NCBI GenBank assembly: GCA_028752905.1
Contig: JAQNBH010000003.1
Location: 35,826,472-35,890,471, forward strand
DNA: 64,000 bases
Direction of reading: 5' to 3'
DNA from: Cladorhizidae sp. MBARI D1340-BT2
Taxonomy: Eukaryota; Porifera; Demospongiae; Poecilosclerida; Cladorhizidae
This document shows positions 11,640 through 24,025 of this stretch, piece after piece. The position numbers and the translations under genes are program-made. Every line of letters begins with the position of its first letter. The first letter of the stretch is position 1. The notes beneath the pieces were generated by a model. The model was not told the DNA's origin. It did not search any database and worked only from the letters and a program-made list of their open reading frames with translations.

Positions 11640-12440
11640 TGAACTGACTTGCTGGCATGTCCCTTCAGCCATTAGCCCTGTGGTGCTTGAGCAGGACATT
11701 ATGTATCGGAGCTATTCTTGTACCGAGACATGCAGTATGGAATAAAGATTTCATAGCAGGGATGGACTTGAAGGCCTACCCAAGAGTCAGACCTTCAACC
11801 ACCACATAATATGCGGTGTGGTCATCCAAGTTTTCAGTGACCAATTGAAAAATGTAGATCACCTGACTTCATTCTGTAAGGACCTCACTCTGATTTGCAG
11901 TGGAGACACAAAACTTCCAGAAATCAAACTCTAACATGGAAAATCTTGTCTAGTTACAATTAGTAAACGACATTTTGGCAGTCACACCCATTCCTCTTTT
12001 CAGGTTCAGTTATTGGAAGGTTGTCAATTTTTGTCATGTTTCCTAGACATCCTGGGATTCCAAGATAGCTAGGGATATCCTTATATCATGAATCCCAGTA
12101 TATTTGTATGCCAGAACATCTCTAGCCATGGATAACCTACTTCCTAGCAACAGAATACAACAGCATGAGGACCACTAGTCTTTTAGTCACAGAATTCTGA
12201 GTCCATGATGTATTGCAGTGAAGTAGGACTGGGGGGAGTGGGAGGAGGGGGGAGATGCCCCTCCCCACGCAATAAATATTGAGGGGGCATTCCCCCACCC
12301 CACTGATCTGTATTGTACTATCTGTAGTGGTATATATATATACTATTGGTTGCAATACCAGGTCATAACACCATCATGTGTGTAAGTATAAAATTTGTAG
12401 AAGTGATCATCACATGACACACTGATAGAACATATACTTA
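11640..12440. other. Unassigned region
   Basis: No coding frame with recognisable motifs. It includes a G-rich/C-rich patch around 12230-12300 that is not a repeat array. Confidence 0.3.
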
Positions 12441-13580
12441 CCTGCAGTAGCTGGAGAGACATGTCCAAGAGGAAAAGGTGCTTTGACAGAGGGCAATTCA
12501 TTCGACTTCACTCTTCCACTCAAAAAGAGCACAATCTGATGGTAGGTTCTATTTAGCTAGCTTAGGAGAACTTTCATATATTATTTTCCAGCATATGAAT
12601 CTGACCTTCACAAAGAACAAAGTTGATGAAGATTTTGTGAGTCAGGCACTTCCTACTTCAGGGGTTAGTACCTCTCAAATGGAAGTTCCTTGTAGCAGTA
12701 GTTCCCAAGATTGGTTCATGCTATCAGGACACATAGTAAATCTTGTGGTACTGGCTCTGAAATATCCCAACCAACAAATCCTACATATAATATTGAAGAA
12801 GACTGAAAGGTCTTACAGATCTGGTGGAAATGCCTGCAAGAGATACCTTTTGGCTTAACTTAAGAAGTTTAGAGAATCGCTTTTTGCAAGAAAACGTTTT
12901 GCTTGTTAGAAAGTTAGAAACCTGCTTCATGGGAAGGCTTTTTACTGCCTCAAGAATTGTGCAATGTAATTTTAACAAACTCAAATTACATTTATAAATG
13001 TTATCTGATGCCATACCAGCTACAACACTACGCAGCATTCAGATATGCAAAGTTACAAGGATTCAAAGTATTTATTATCTCCTCAAACAATTTCAGTACC
13101 TGCTACAGAGGTCTCAGTCGCAATTCAGAGGGGAAATGCAAGTTCTGTTTTGGGGACAATGGGACAGCAGATGGGTTTGATGGACATCATTTAGATTAAT
13201 TAATTATTTATGTACCTATACATATATATTGTGTATTTATTATTATATCTACTATTATTATACTACGCAAACAATCCCCTTGCCTGGTATATAACCCCAT
13301 GTGCTCTTAGCTAAATATCAAGTGTATGTTGACAAAAGTGCATAAGCTTTTGCAAATTCACTTGACCGTACCTATCACAACTGAATGCAGCTTCTCTGCT
13401 CTCAAGTGTATAAAAACATATTTGAGAAACTCACTGACTCGGCAATGTTTGAACCACTGCATGTTTTTGCACATTTACCGCCTCACCGGCAAATAACAAT
13501 TGATGACCTTGATCTATCTGAAATTGCACAGGAATTTATCAGTAGCAGTGAGAGAAGAAACTTCTTTATACACCTTTGAC
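12440..13580 (+). pseudogene. hAT transposase relic (C-terminal dimerisation region)
   Basis: Positions 13362-13496 translate to LTVPITTECSFSALKCIKTY, then LRNSLTRQCLNHCMFLHIYR. This is the conserved end of hAT transposases (SFSALRRIKTYLRSTMTQERL-type). The following residues (ITIDDLDLSEIAQEF) continue in another frame, so at least one frameshift is present. Upstream to about 12440 there is only weak sign of the rest of the gene, including a lysine/arginine-rich MSKRKRC start near 12460. The catalytic core is not recognisable. The relic is inactive. Confidence 0.6.
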
Positions 13581-13599
13581 TATATAATTAATTCCAATC

Positions 13600-14850
13600 T
13601 GAATATCATTAATCAAATATTAAACTTTTAGCTCTTGTGCTGCATGTGTAGGGGGAAACAATAAAACTCTCCCTCCTGCCTCCACCCCCTTTGACCGCTT
13701 CATGCTTCATGTCATGTACTTACACTTTAGTCTGCTCCTCCCCACCCCAACACGAGCCATTATCCTACTCTCCTGTATTGTCAGTCTCACTATACAGAAT
13801 GTGTCATCCACATATCTTTTCCATAGGACAAGTTTTGTTGGTGCTGACCTCAAGGCCAGCTCCTCAAAGATCTCATCGGTCACTCCAGTAGAGACAGGAG
13901 ACTCCTAAGAAGCTCCTTAGCTCTGTTCCTAAAGTCTCCCTTGCAGCTGATGTAGCCTCCCAACAGCTCAGTGGTTCTATCAGGCAGTAATGTTTCCTTC
14001 AGGATCTCATTCAACGTGTTATTGCTACATCAACTGCCTCATTCATGGATGCACAAGTTCAAAGAGAGGATATATCAAAACTGACTTAGCATCTCATCTG
14101 AAATAAAACATTCATTTTTGCTTGCATCCATACAATGTCCCGAGTCATTCAATTATATCACTGCAAGTGGAGAGATCGATGGTGCTATATATTTTGAAAG
14201 TTGGAATGTTGGACAACTTATGCATAAAACAATAGGTCACAAGGATTTTTGGAGAAGGCCATAATTATAACAATAGTGGTCTACTTCCTGTTGGCCTAAG
14301 ATTAATATATATATCTCCTCATGTCTTCTCTAAACTCTTAAGTGTTTTTTTCCCTGTGACTTGGTTGAATCTAGTCTCAGAAATTTGTAGGTACCACATT
14401 CCAGGTTTTTGTTAAGTTTTGAATGATACTCATTTTTATGACAGTGGCATTCTCAATTCCTAAGTGCTCTCCTCGGTTCTGACTCAAATTATCCTTCGGT
14501 AATCTAGATCGTGCATTTGTTTCAATCTCATTCAATTTCAGGGCACCGAGTTCCACCATAGTTATGGCATCTATCAGGGAATCTTGTGGGTACACCGACA
14601 AAAGTTTAGACTGAGCTTCAAATCTCTCTTAGCTCAGATGAGATCATAATCAGTTTTTATGTATCTTCGCTTTTCACCGACTAATTGGCTTTAAAAAAAA
14701 AGTTATATATTATTTTAACTAGGCAACATGTTGTTTTGGACATGCAAGTTGTCATGGTATTAGAGAGTGCTCTAATATGTGGCAGGTTTGGGTGGAAAAA
14801 AACTGGTTTCTATGTACGTCCATACTAGGGCAGCCTTTCTCACGTGGTAA
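13600..14850. other. Unassigned region
   Basis: No gene or array recognised. Short frames at 13691-13908 and 14377-14601 (-) show no family motif. Confidence 0.3.
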
Positions 14851-14854
14851 CATC

Positions 14855-15512
14855 CTCACTCAGCTAGCATCCTTACCGGGGTAACATCCTCACTAGGATA
14901 GCATCCTTACCGGGGTAACATCCTCACTAGGATAGCATCCTTACTGGGGTGGTAACCAAACTGGGGTAGCATCCTCACTCAGATAGCATCCTTACTGGGG
15001 TAACATCCTCACTAGGATAGCATCCTTACTTGTTTAGCATCCTAACTGGGGTAACAACCTCAATCGGGTAGCATCCTTGGGATAGCTTCCTCACTGGGTT
15101 AGCTTCCTCACTGGGTTAGCATCCTCACTGGAGTTTCATCCTCAAGGGGTAGCATCCTCACTTGGGTTGCATCCTCACCAGGGTAGCATCCTCACTGGAG
15201 TTGCATCCTCAGCAGGGTAGCATCATCACTGGAGTTGCATCCTTACCGGGGTAGCATCCTCACTGTGGTAGCATCCTCACTGGGGTACCATCCTCACTGG
15301 GATAGTATCCTCACTAGGGTACCATCCTCACTGGGATAGTATCCTCACTGGGATAGTATCCTCACTGTGGTAGCATCCTCACTGGAGTTGCATCCTTATC
15401 AGGGTTGCATCCTCACTGTGGTAGCATCCTTACTGGGGTATCGTCCTCACTGGGGTTGCATCATCACTGGGGTTGTATCATCACTGGAGTTGCATCCTCA
15501 CTGGGGTAGAAC
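14855..15512. repeat. About 19-bp degenerate minisatellite
   Basis: More than thirty variable copies of a unit like GGGGTAGCATCCTCACT, with differences in GG/GA and TAGCATC/TTGCATC. The copies are more diverged than in the other arrays, which suggests an older array. Confidence 0.9.
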
Positions 15513-17035
15513 CCTATATGTCACAATGTCTGTAGAAGTATCTATGAACATTAATTACACAATTTGGAATAATAATCTTCACATCATCTCACTGTCCTCC
15601 TTTCTCATGTTCTTCAGGACCAGTCATAATACTAAGTATAGCCATCATTAGCATGGTAGACATCACACAAGTTGACATGAGATATATAATTTCTACTCAT
15701 ATTTGGGACAGGCGGCTCTTCATGGGAATGAACTACATATCCTATTTCAGGCAGAGCTGGTGCTCTCTTGATCTAGCTCCTGGAATGCATGGATCACTCT
15801 TACCAAAACAAGATCTCCAAAGCTGTCTTGAGAATACTTTCTATCATGGACCAAGTATTAATTATGTCAGTCTGTTTGCTGTAGAATAAGATTGGCTTTC
15901 CTTTTATCGAAAGCTAGTGCTGGACGATTCCTTTGTGTCATTTGCACCAGAAATGCTTGTTTACTTTTGGTATAATTATTATGATATAATTATATATCAG
16001 AGAAAGCTAATAATTATATGCATGCTATATCAATCCTACAGAGAAAAAGAGTTCATGCAATAAATGCAGATTCACTTTGAAATTAACTAACTTTCAGTGT
16101 AGATATTTGCCGTGGTTTAATTTGAATAAGTGATGTTAATGAATAAGTGCGTCTGTATTAGTGTGTAGTATACATGCTTACATTTTGTCCCAAGTGCAAT
16201 ATTGTGATTATGAATCCTAGCTTCATTGCATGGACCTCTATAAAAGTTAGAGCCAAGTCATGAAATGTAGGAATGTGGACTACTAATGTATGACTAGGTT
16301 TACTGTCTCAGGCTAAAATATGCTGCAAAGTGCACATCTTCTTTCTCTGTATTTCTACCTCTGCATACAAAACTAAGTGTTGCATAGAATTGCACCATAT
16401 TGAATGGAGGGGAATGAGTATTAGCATGATGATATTTTAGATTGGAATTTGGAATCATCTCTTTAGTGATTTAGTGATATACATGTAGTACTAACTGCCT
16501 CAAGTTTTAACATTGCTGAATCTGTTGCCACATTCAAGCTAGTTCCTAAATGGAAGTACGGTTTGAGTGAGAGCACAGACATTGACAATGTTGCCTGAGT
16601 TGTTTGACAGAGATTCAGAAGTTTATAATTACAGGATTAAACTCCCCCTTATAAAGTGTATCATTCAATGCTGTTGTGTATTCATATATTTCGATAGTAC
16701 ATTTGATTAGAAGTTCTCGCTGGTAAATATGAGTACATGGCCTGTGGTACTCCTCAACTGAAAAACAAGGTTGAAGTACAGATAATCTTCGGCTAAATGT
16801 TAAGTGAATGAGCCATTGTAGGAGAGTTCTTGGCAGTTTCCGGCATTGTCAAGTGTATGGTGAGTTTGATTTTTCCAGCAATTCTGTTGATTGGTCTTTC
16901 AGAGGGGAAAAACATATGCATGGGGAAAGTGTGCAGGCACAACTGACAAGTATGGACCTACTTAAAACAAACAGATTATAATATTTTAGTTGACTTGTCA
17001 AAAAGATAAAGGAAACCAAAACATACCATGTGGAC
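15513..17035. other. Unassigned AT-rich region
   Basis: Frames at 15367-15651 (partly repeat) and 15653-15889 have no recognised motif. I see no transposon ends here. Confidence 0.3.
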
Positions 17036-17038
17036 TAC

Positions 17039-17156
17039 ACCATTGCAGGTGAACCTTTACTATTTTAAATCATGTTCTTTCAATCTACCATTTCTTCACC
17101 ATTGCAGATGGACCTTTACTATTTTAAATCATGTTCTTTCAATGTACCACTTCTTG
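17039..17156. repeat. Tandem duplication, about 58 bp
   Basis: A segment around CACCATTGCAGGTGAACCTT followed by TACTATTTTAAATCATG occurs twice in direct succession with few differences. Confidence 0.85.
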
Positions 17157-17614
17157 TCTCACTGCTGAAGTGCCGAGGCATAGTGTTGGAGTGGTGGGTG
17201 CTTGTATATTTGCTATCATCTTTAAAAAGCAAATATTATTGCGTAGTCACCCGACAAATGGCATTTTAGCACAACACACATAAAGGCACCTACTACAACA
17301 AATAATGTTCAAGTTCATTTCTCTCAAATTTTTCCATCATCTCCAGTAGTATATATTCAAAAGAAGAGTTCTGTCATACTTTTCCATAACTGATGTACCT
17401 AATGATCATATCACTCAAAGACCACCTAGAGAGCCTCATGTTGGTGACTTTCACTGCCCTAGGGAGTTTCAAACAATTGGAGTGAAAATCCCAGTATACT
17501 AGTAGCTATACAGTGGAACCTCCGAATAATGGACAAGTTTGGACTTACCTCTTTGTCCATTATTCAGAGGTTGTCATTTATTGGGAGGCTTCTATATTAA
17601 CCTTATTCTCTTTG

Positions 17615-17975
17615 TTGTAGGTCATGCAGACATTAGGTTAAAATATTGTCATTATCTCAGTTTATACTACTAATCTTATTCTCTCTGTTGTATATAGGTC
17701 GTGCAGACACCAGCATAAAACATTATCAATGTCTCATTTTGTAGGTCATGCAGACACCAGCATCAATATCTCAGTTTTGTAGGTCATGCAGACACCAGCA
17801 TCAATATCTCAGTTTTGTAGGTCATGCAGACACCAGCATCAATATCTCAGTTTTGTAGGTCATGCAGACACCAGCATAAAACATTATCATTAGCTCAGTT
17901 TCGTAGGTCATGCAGACACTAGCATAAAACACTCAGTTTTGTAGGTCATGCAGACACCAGCATAAAACTTTGTAC
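17615..17975. repeat. 38-bp minisatellite, about 8 copies
   Basis: The unit is GTAGGTCATGCAGACACCAG, then CATCAATATCTCAGTTTT. Some copies carry an insertion (AAAACATTATCA). It lies inside the pogo-like relic. Confidence 0.9.
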
Positions 17976-18214
17976 ATTCTCAGTTTGTTTTGTATTCGTG
18001 TATGGTAGTTTGTGCGACACGGACAGTGTCCCTATAGAAACAACTTTGACAACTAATGAACTTGCATGAGTAGCTTCATGCAAAAAAACAACATCCACAG
18101 CTCTCTAGATTATAAATATCCTTTTTACATCCTTTCACAATCTCAGGCAGCCTCTCCTTCCCATGATGGATAGTCTCCCCTCATACATCACCAAATTCAC
18201 CGCTTACAACCACT

Positions 18215-18615
18215 CACCTTATATTGTATTGCTTCTTCCACTTTGTTAGCCAACCATCTGTTCCCTTGAATTCTGCCTTGCCTGATAGTACATCAATTTC
18301 TATAACCTTCTCAACAAGTTGAGGTTCACATGGGTTAAGGTTCTTGGAAGAGGCCATCAGACACCATTGATACAATGCTTCACTCACATCTGAAACTCGA
18401 GGGTTTTTATTTTACTAATCGACAAATTCTATTCATACATGGCTAAGATACTCTCAGTGCTCTTCAATATATCTGAAATTTGTGTCTTACTACAACTAAA
18501 CTTTTCTCCAAGGCTGCGCACAGTAATTCCAGGATGTTTCTTTGCTTCGTTGATCACATCCACCTTCTTCCAAGGAGAGATGAATCCTTTTTTTTAGGAA
18601 ATGCCATTACCAGAC
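18215..18615 (-). pseudogene. pogo-like transposase N-terminal relic (CENP-B-type HTH)
   Basis: On the minus strand 18600-18440 gives KVDVINEAKKHPGITVRSLG, then EKFSCSKTQISDILK. This is the first helix-turn-helix of CENP-B/pogo transposases. Downstream (18390-18220) YQWCLMASS and AEFKGTDGWLTKWKKQYNI match the second, Tc5-type helix-turn-helix. A stop and a frame change separate them. No DDE core follows. Confidence 0.7.
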
Positions 18616-18834
18616 CCAGGCAGCTAGCCTTTAGAACTATAGATTAGCTACACTCTGGAAGCCCTACTCAAAGAAATGTGAGCATCACGCAAGATGACTA
18701 AATGCTCTAGCTAGAAGGTCTCTCAGCCAGTATATAGGCAGTGACTTGACTGTAGCAGAAGTACACTCGTACATCAGAGGCTATCATGCCTATATAGAAG
18801 TATGGACTCCTTCCATTGAAGAAATATTGCTACT

Positions 18835-19040
18835 CTCAGAATGGAGCCAACTAGGAGTTGTGACAAATCTGCTGCTGCAGTGATGAGAGAGGGTGTTGTT
18901 GTTGGCCACATTCCCTACAATATTGCCTCTGTCATCTCTCAGTTTCTGAGAAGGAGGCCTCAATAAAGTCTTTGCTGAGGTGACTGGTGACAGAATCAAC
19001 AGAGGAGCTGAATATAGTTTGGAGATACCCATTTTTATGG
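18835..19040 (+). pseudogene. HIRAN-like domain fragment
   Basis: In frame with AAAVMREGVVVGHIPYNIAS, then VISQFLRRR. After a stop and a frame change it reads FAEVTGDRINRGAEYSLEIP. The pattern (VxGHIP, then SxFL, then VTGxRxxxG, then LEIP) is that of HIRAN-like domains seen in many uncharacterised invertebrate proteins. The opposite strand carries only shadow frames. It is broken and lies inside the pogo-like relic. Confidence 0.5.
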
Positions 19041-19439
19041 ACCCAAGCCTTACAATGATAGAGTGAAAGAAAAATAGTGTCTTTACATGCTAGTGGACTT
19101 CTGTATCTAGCTCCATAGCTTCTACCATACCTATCGAATATCATGTTGTTTTGATCATGTGTAACAATCAATAATTCTTTCGTCTCTGGCCACACCCACT
19201 GGCATGCCCAATAAGAGGGGCGGTTTCATGTTTGAAAGTTTATTTGGTTCTCTGGCTGCTGTCTATTGTTTGCAATTGGGAGGTGTCCAGTATTCAGGGG
19301 ATCTCTAAAGTGCTGTAGACATCAATCGGTGCATCTGCCTTCATTCTAAGGTAGGTGTCTGTTATTGGGAGTGTCCATTAACGGGAGGTTTCGCTGTACA
19401 CAATGAAGGTTCTGGCAAACTTTTCCATATCTGACATAC

Positions 19440-20530
19440 CAAAAGAGCATACCATTTATCATCAAACCCCAAGTGGGTGATGTCGCACACATTCTTTAAC
19501 ACTAGGAACATCCTCTCCTTGGAAAAAATCTAATCATAATGTTCACACATATTCTTTAACACTATATAGGAACATCCTCTCTTTGGAAAAAATCAACTCA
19601 TAATATCACACACCTAGGAAGATCCTCTCCTTGGGACAAAATCAACTTATAATATCATTAACACTAGGAACATCCTCTCCTTTGACAAAATCTAATCATA
19701 ATGTCACACACATTCTTTAACACTAGGAACATCCTCTCCTTGGACAAAATCAACTCATAATGTCACACACATTCTTTAACACTAGGAACATCCTCTCCTT
19801 GGACAAAATCAATTCATAATGTCACATAATGTCACACACCTAGGAAGATCCTCTCCTTGGGACAAAATCAACTTATAATGTCACACACATTCTTTAACAC
19901 TAGGAACATCCTCTCCTTGGAAAAAATCAACTCATAATGTCACACACATTCTTTAACACTAGGAACATCCTCTCCTTGGACAAAATCAACTCATAATGTC
20001 ACATAATGTCACACACCTAGGAAGATCCTCTCCTTGGGACAAAATCAACTTATAATGTCACACACATTCTTTAACACTAGGAACATCCTCTCCTTGGAAA
20101 AAATCAACTCATAATGTCACACACATTCTTTAACAATAGGAACGCCCTCTCCTTGGACAAAATCTACTCATAATGTCACACACATTCTTTAAAACTAGGA
20201 ACATCCTCTCCTTGGACAAAATCAACTTATAATGTCACACACATTCTTTAACAATAGGAACATCCTCTCCTTGGACAAAATCAACTCATAATGTCACACA
20301 CATTCTTCAACACTAGACACTAGGAACATCCTCTCCTTGGACAAAATCAACTTATAATGTCACACACATTCTTTAACAATAGGAACGCCCTCTCCTTGGA
20401 CAAAATCTACTCATAATGTCACACACATTCTTTAAAACTAGGAACATCCTCTCCTTGGACAAAATCTACTCATAATGTCACACACATTCTTTAACAATAG
20501 GAACATCCTCTCCTTGGACAAAATCAACCC
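19440..20530. repeat. 59-bp minisatellite, about 18 copies
   Basis: The unit is CATAATGTCACACACATTCT, then TTAACACTAGGAACATCCTC, then TCCTTGGACAAAATCAACT. A variant block with ACCTAGGAAGATCC recurs at intervals, giving a higher-order pattern. It begins just past the pogo-like element. Confidence 0.93.
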
Positions 20531-20544
20531 TGTCTCTCAGTTAG

Positions 20545-21000
20545 TAGACCCTTTTCTGCAAACCTACTGAAGCCTACCTGCAAACATTCTTGCCATCCAC
20601 AACTCCCAGAGCTACCCACCTGTAATTACCAGCCACTTCCTCATCCCCAGCTTCAAAGAGTGGCATGATATAACTCTTGTCTCCAATCTTCTGGCCAATT
20701 AGATTCTATCACTAATTAACAAGAGACACAACACTCCCATCATTCCCATCATACTTCAACATCTCATTAATTATGCCATCATGACCAGGAGTCTTACCCT
20801 CTTCAAATCCTTCACAATAGTGTGCATCTGCTGGAATCCAACCAGCCATCCAGTTGACTTCTCTATTCCAGGTTGTGGAACATCCTCCCCTGACATGGAC
20901 ACCCTCCCTAATCCTTCTCAATGCTTGGCCAAAACCTCCAAAATATCCGTCCTCTTCTCCACTACCATTTTTCTCTCTCACTCCTCTCTGAATTGACATT
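20545..21000 (-). pseudogene. LINE reverse-transcriptase relic
   Basis: The minus strand gives GFEEGKTPGHDGIINEMLKY, matching the start of non-LTR reverse transcriptases (KAPGxDGIxxELLKxGG). Further on, WPEDWRQELYHA and NYRWVALGVV follow in shifted frames, corresponding to the next conserved blocks. No active-site FADD block remains. It is a short dead fragment, probably of an RTE- or Jockey-type element. Confidence 0.65.
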
Positions 21001-21351
21001 GCTTCTTCTTCCCCTTCAAATCAGCTCAAAATATTTTACAGCTATAGCTAGTTCCTTTCTCTTCTATTGTAGCATGCCTCCTTCTCTTCCTGATCAACCT
21101 CTTCACATGTGTTCTTGCACTCTTGTATTCCTCTCACTGCTATAATAATCTTTCTTCCGTCTACATTGTCATTCCTAGATCCCTAATTATACAATAATAT
21201 TATAGAGTGCACCTTCAACTGGCAGGTCACCTTGTATCATGCATATACATACTAGATCACTAGATCTTTGAGTAGTGCTGATAGAAAGTCTCTAGAAGAG
21301 GTAACATAAGAGTAACCAACTACATAGATAGACCTGCCTCTGGCCTTGTAG
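21001..21351. other. Unassigned spacer
   Basis: Sequence between the LINE relic and the edge of the segmental duplication. No feature recognised. Confidence 0.3.
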
Positions 21352-21473
21352 GCATTCTCTAGAACTGTAGGTGGTGTCCAGGTGGCCATGCTAAATTCCT
21401 CAACCAAGCTAGGCGGTCTTACCTCCTTGTTAACATCCGGGCTGACGATCGCATCCGCCATTCCGCGAATACG

Positions 21474-21500
21474 CTAGCCGCGCGATCGAATATTTTTCAG
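21474..21500 (+). promoter_or_regulatory. Family upstream element, copy A
   Basis: CTAGCCGCGCGATCGAATAT followed by TTTTCAG, ending 21 bases before the ATG. The preceding 120 bases, which include a CCGCCATT (YY1-like) motif, are nearly identical in copy B. No TATA box is evident. Confidence 0.6.
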
Positions 21501-21521
21501 ATCGCCAACCAACTAGCAACA

Positions 21522-22256
21522 ATGGCTAGGCAAGTGATTCTTTTGGTTGTAACTGCTTACACCGTCATCATTCTATCCGCTGCACAGAACTGCAATCTAG
21601 CCCAGCATATGCAGTTCGTACTAGGCCTTCCCAACGGAAAAGATTGCGACCTTGGATTTCGAAAATTGAACAACTCGCGGAATAGCACAGAGGGGTTGAA
21701 GTATCTCGATCAAATTTGCGTTGTTGATTGTGCTGGTGCAGTAGCAGACTGGCTCGCGTCTCCAGCGTGCAATGACACACTTCAAGCAGCTGGTCTGACG
21801 TTGTGGTGCCAGCCTGCAGATAACGGGAGGATTGGACGCTGTAGATATGCACTCTTTCAAAGAGATCCAATGCTTTTCTCAAATCCGGATATCATGCAAT
21901 GTGCATCCTTTAATCAGACATTTAGATGCCCGGAAAATTGCAGTAGAGGATTGCATCGTTTGTCCAACGAGATTGGCTGCTGTTTGGCAAACATCTACAA
22001 CAACACAAATACCCTCAATGAATTACTAGCAATGGGCCTAATCACAGTGGACGAGAATGATTTCTACACTCTGCTTTCCAATTTAACTCTGTGGGAATCC
22101 TGCAGTAGTGCCTATCCTCAACCATGCACAAGCCCTCCTTTCACTATTCCTGCTGTAAGTACTACAGCTGGTGGAGCTGTTCAAATGTGCAGCAATTTCT
22201 CTCTGGCTACTGCAATAGTCCTTTTGGTTCTTGCTCATTTTTACTCATTGTACTAA
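21522..22256 (+). CDS. Cysteine-rich secreted/GPI-like protein, member 2 (copy A)
   Basis: A single exon of 244 residues. The signal peptide is about residues 1-21 (VILLVVTAYTVIILSA). Cysteines lie at 24, 42, 66, 70, 83, 96, 107, 127, 136, 140, 153, 154, 194 and 202, with a further C223 just before the tail. Sequons for N-glycosylation are frequent (for example N54, N84, N131, N139 and N187). Key family motifs are DCxLGF, DQICxxxCAGAVxxWL, WCQPADNGRI, RCRYA, IMQCASF, EIGCC and YPQPC. Residues 226-244 form the hydrophobic end. Compared with copy B an 11-base deletion near the end removes the stop, so the tail reads AHFYSLY instead of ending LALIF. Anchoring may therefore differ. No known domain is recognised; function is unknown. 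Confidence 0.85.
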   Translation: MARQVILLVVTAYTVIILSAAQNCNLAQHMQFVLGLPNGKDCDLGFRKLNNSRNSTEGLKYLDQICVVDCAGAVADWLASPACNDTLQAAGLTLWCQPADNGRIGRCRYALFQRDPMLFSNPDIMQCASFNQTFRCPENCSRGLHRLSNEIGCCLANIYNNTNTLNELLAMGLITVDENDFYTLLSNLTLWESCSSAYPQPCTSPPFTIPAVSTTAGGAVQMCSNFSLATAIVLLVLAHFYSLY

Positions 22257-23874
22257 ATTATTCGAGAATTACTTTTGTTAATTTCTTTTTGTATATTATT
22301 CTATTTTAATGTGCATAGTATATATGAACAATTCAATATTAGGTATTTTAGTACTTTCAATCACAGTTTAAATGAAAAGTAATGTCAATGAAAGAAAAGC
22401 CCTAAACAATGCTGCAACAGTTGTAATGATTGACTGTGATAAGCCACTTGATATTTTATTTGTAGCAAGGTATGTGAGCTACACACAAAACAAGTTGAAC
22501 CCTCTTCATGTTCTAATCTTGAGATCTTCACGGAGATTCAATTTGAATGACCTCAATTAGTTTTGCTGTTATTCATCCAATGATGTACCTACCCTATCAC
22601 CTTTTACATTATTTTAAAGCTTATAAAAGCTCTATCCTCCTCCACAAGTGGTACGAAAAAAGTTCCAGGTATTAGAAAACAAAACTTTTTTTAAAATATG
22701 ATTGACCTTTAGTTGCATGATGATATATCATCAGTACAGTTCATATCGGTAGATGACCAGGTGGATTTAAATTTTAAATATACCAGTCATGGATTGGATA
22801 GCACCATTTCACTGAAATCTGCAACCATCTTAAAACAAGTCTATACTCATTCCCGGTCTATATTAATTTATAGGTGCCTACTCCACCGAATGCGTTTGCT
22901 GTTATGCATAGCTAGTATGCATCAACTATCTAAAATAACATTATGTGTGATAATCGCAATGGTATTTGATGTTGGTATGTTGTGTGCTATCGTTCCTATT
23001 ATCTGAGCTGGCATTTCAAACTCTAGCTTGTGGCCTGCAGTCATGATGTTGTGCCAAGCATACCACAAAATTATTTTCCTGACCAGTGCCAACTTATACT
23101 GCTCACTGACTGTTAGGAGTAGCTAAATAGAAGTAGTGAGACTGCAAAGTCCCAGTCCATCAGGTGTATGACACTTGAGCAATACACCTGAGTCGTACCT
23201 GAGTGGCTATGCAAAGTACCTCAACCCTACTCAGGTTGACACTGACTGTGAAGACAAGTATTGTTTACTGCATGGAGAGGACGAATATTTGAAATCCACT
23301 CCACACTGCTTTCAGGTGCAGATAATCATACCCTTCTTGTCCAGACCATTGGTCTGTACTGCCTGTAGGTGGAGTGAGGGGTGTGGTAGTTGGAGTATTG
23401 ATAGAGCTCAGATGTTGTTTTTTTTCCTCAACCTTCTGCTGCATATGTTAGGTAATTGATACCTGCTCAAGGTTGGATTGGTCAGGAACAACTGGTAAGG
23501 TCATATCTTGTCAGGTGACCATAACTCAGCAGTCACCCTATTGCTGATGGTAGCAATGGGAAGCATTACCTTTTGAATATAATAATTGGCCATGTTGTTG
23601 TTGTTGTTGTTGTTGTATATAGGTAGCAATGCGATTTTGAGCAATTTTTCACTGTGTCTGGCCTAGCAGACAAAATGACTTACGACAAGTGAATACTCTG
23701 TTTTGTACTGCTCAATTGGGAGTGCTGGATGTCCTTATCTCCATGAATGTCACAGAGGATGATCACAAAAATTAGGAATTTCTAATGCCACTTTACGACA
23801 GGTTGTTGAAGGTGAGAATTAGTGTAATATTTGAAAGGGAATAATTTAACTATTATGCTAAAAAGGCGTGTGAG

Positions 23875-24025
23875 TTTACCACAGCATTCTGCAACTATGG
23901 AGACCCAAAGGACGAGTTGGAACAGTAGGTTTGTGATAGGCCTAAAGGACTGCAGATGAACCCAGGTCTGACATTGGAAACTGCTTTAAAAAAATCCAGA
24001 CAGAGTTATCAAAGCAAGCAGTTGT
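23875..24025 (+). pseudogene. Retrotransposon gag-like relic
   Basis: Reads CNYGDPKDELEQ, a stop, then RPKGLQMNPGLTLETALKKS and RQSYQSKQ. This resembles the end of the Ty3/Gypsy gag retrotransposon domain (RDRIVxGLxDxxLxxxLLxxxxLTLxxAxxxAxxxE). It spans the edge of the duplication: copy B ends inside it. Confidence 0.55.

Larger units (their letters stand above)
17511..19396 (-). mobile_element. pogo/Tigger-type DNA transposon relic
   Basis: The left end, CAGTGGAACCTCCGAATAAT, is mirrored at 19396 by CAGCGAAACCTCCCGTTAAT. Both are flanked by TA (17509-17510 and 19397-19398), the target duplication of Tc1/mariner-pogo elements. The end sequence resembles Tigger termini. Inside on the minus strand are CENP-B-like DNA-binding remnants. 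The interior also holds a 38-bp satellite and a plus-strand HIRAN-like fragment, so it has been heavily rearranged. No catalytic domain is seen. Confidence 0.75.
21352..24008 (+). repeat. Segmental duplication, copy A
   Basis: Begins GCATTCTCTAGAACTG and ends near CAGACAGAGTTA. It matches 54134-56732 (copy B) in the same orientation over its whole length, with scattered indels and substitutions in the non-coding part. It contains one full cysteine-rich gene, its upstream region, about 1.3 kb of AT-rich 3' sequence and a gag-like relic at the far end. The unique edges mark it as a duplicated unit and not an array. Confidence 0.93.

Noticed and set aside
21568..21882. Minus-strand frames opposite members 2 and 5 (104-105 residues, conserved between copies)
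   Set aside because: Conserved only because they shadow the conserved plus-strand gene; no motif.
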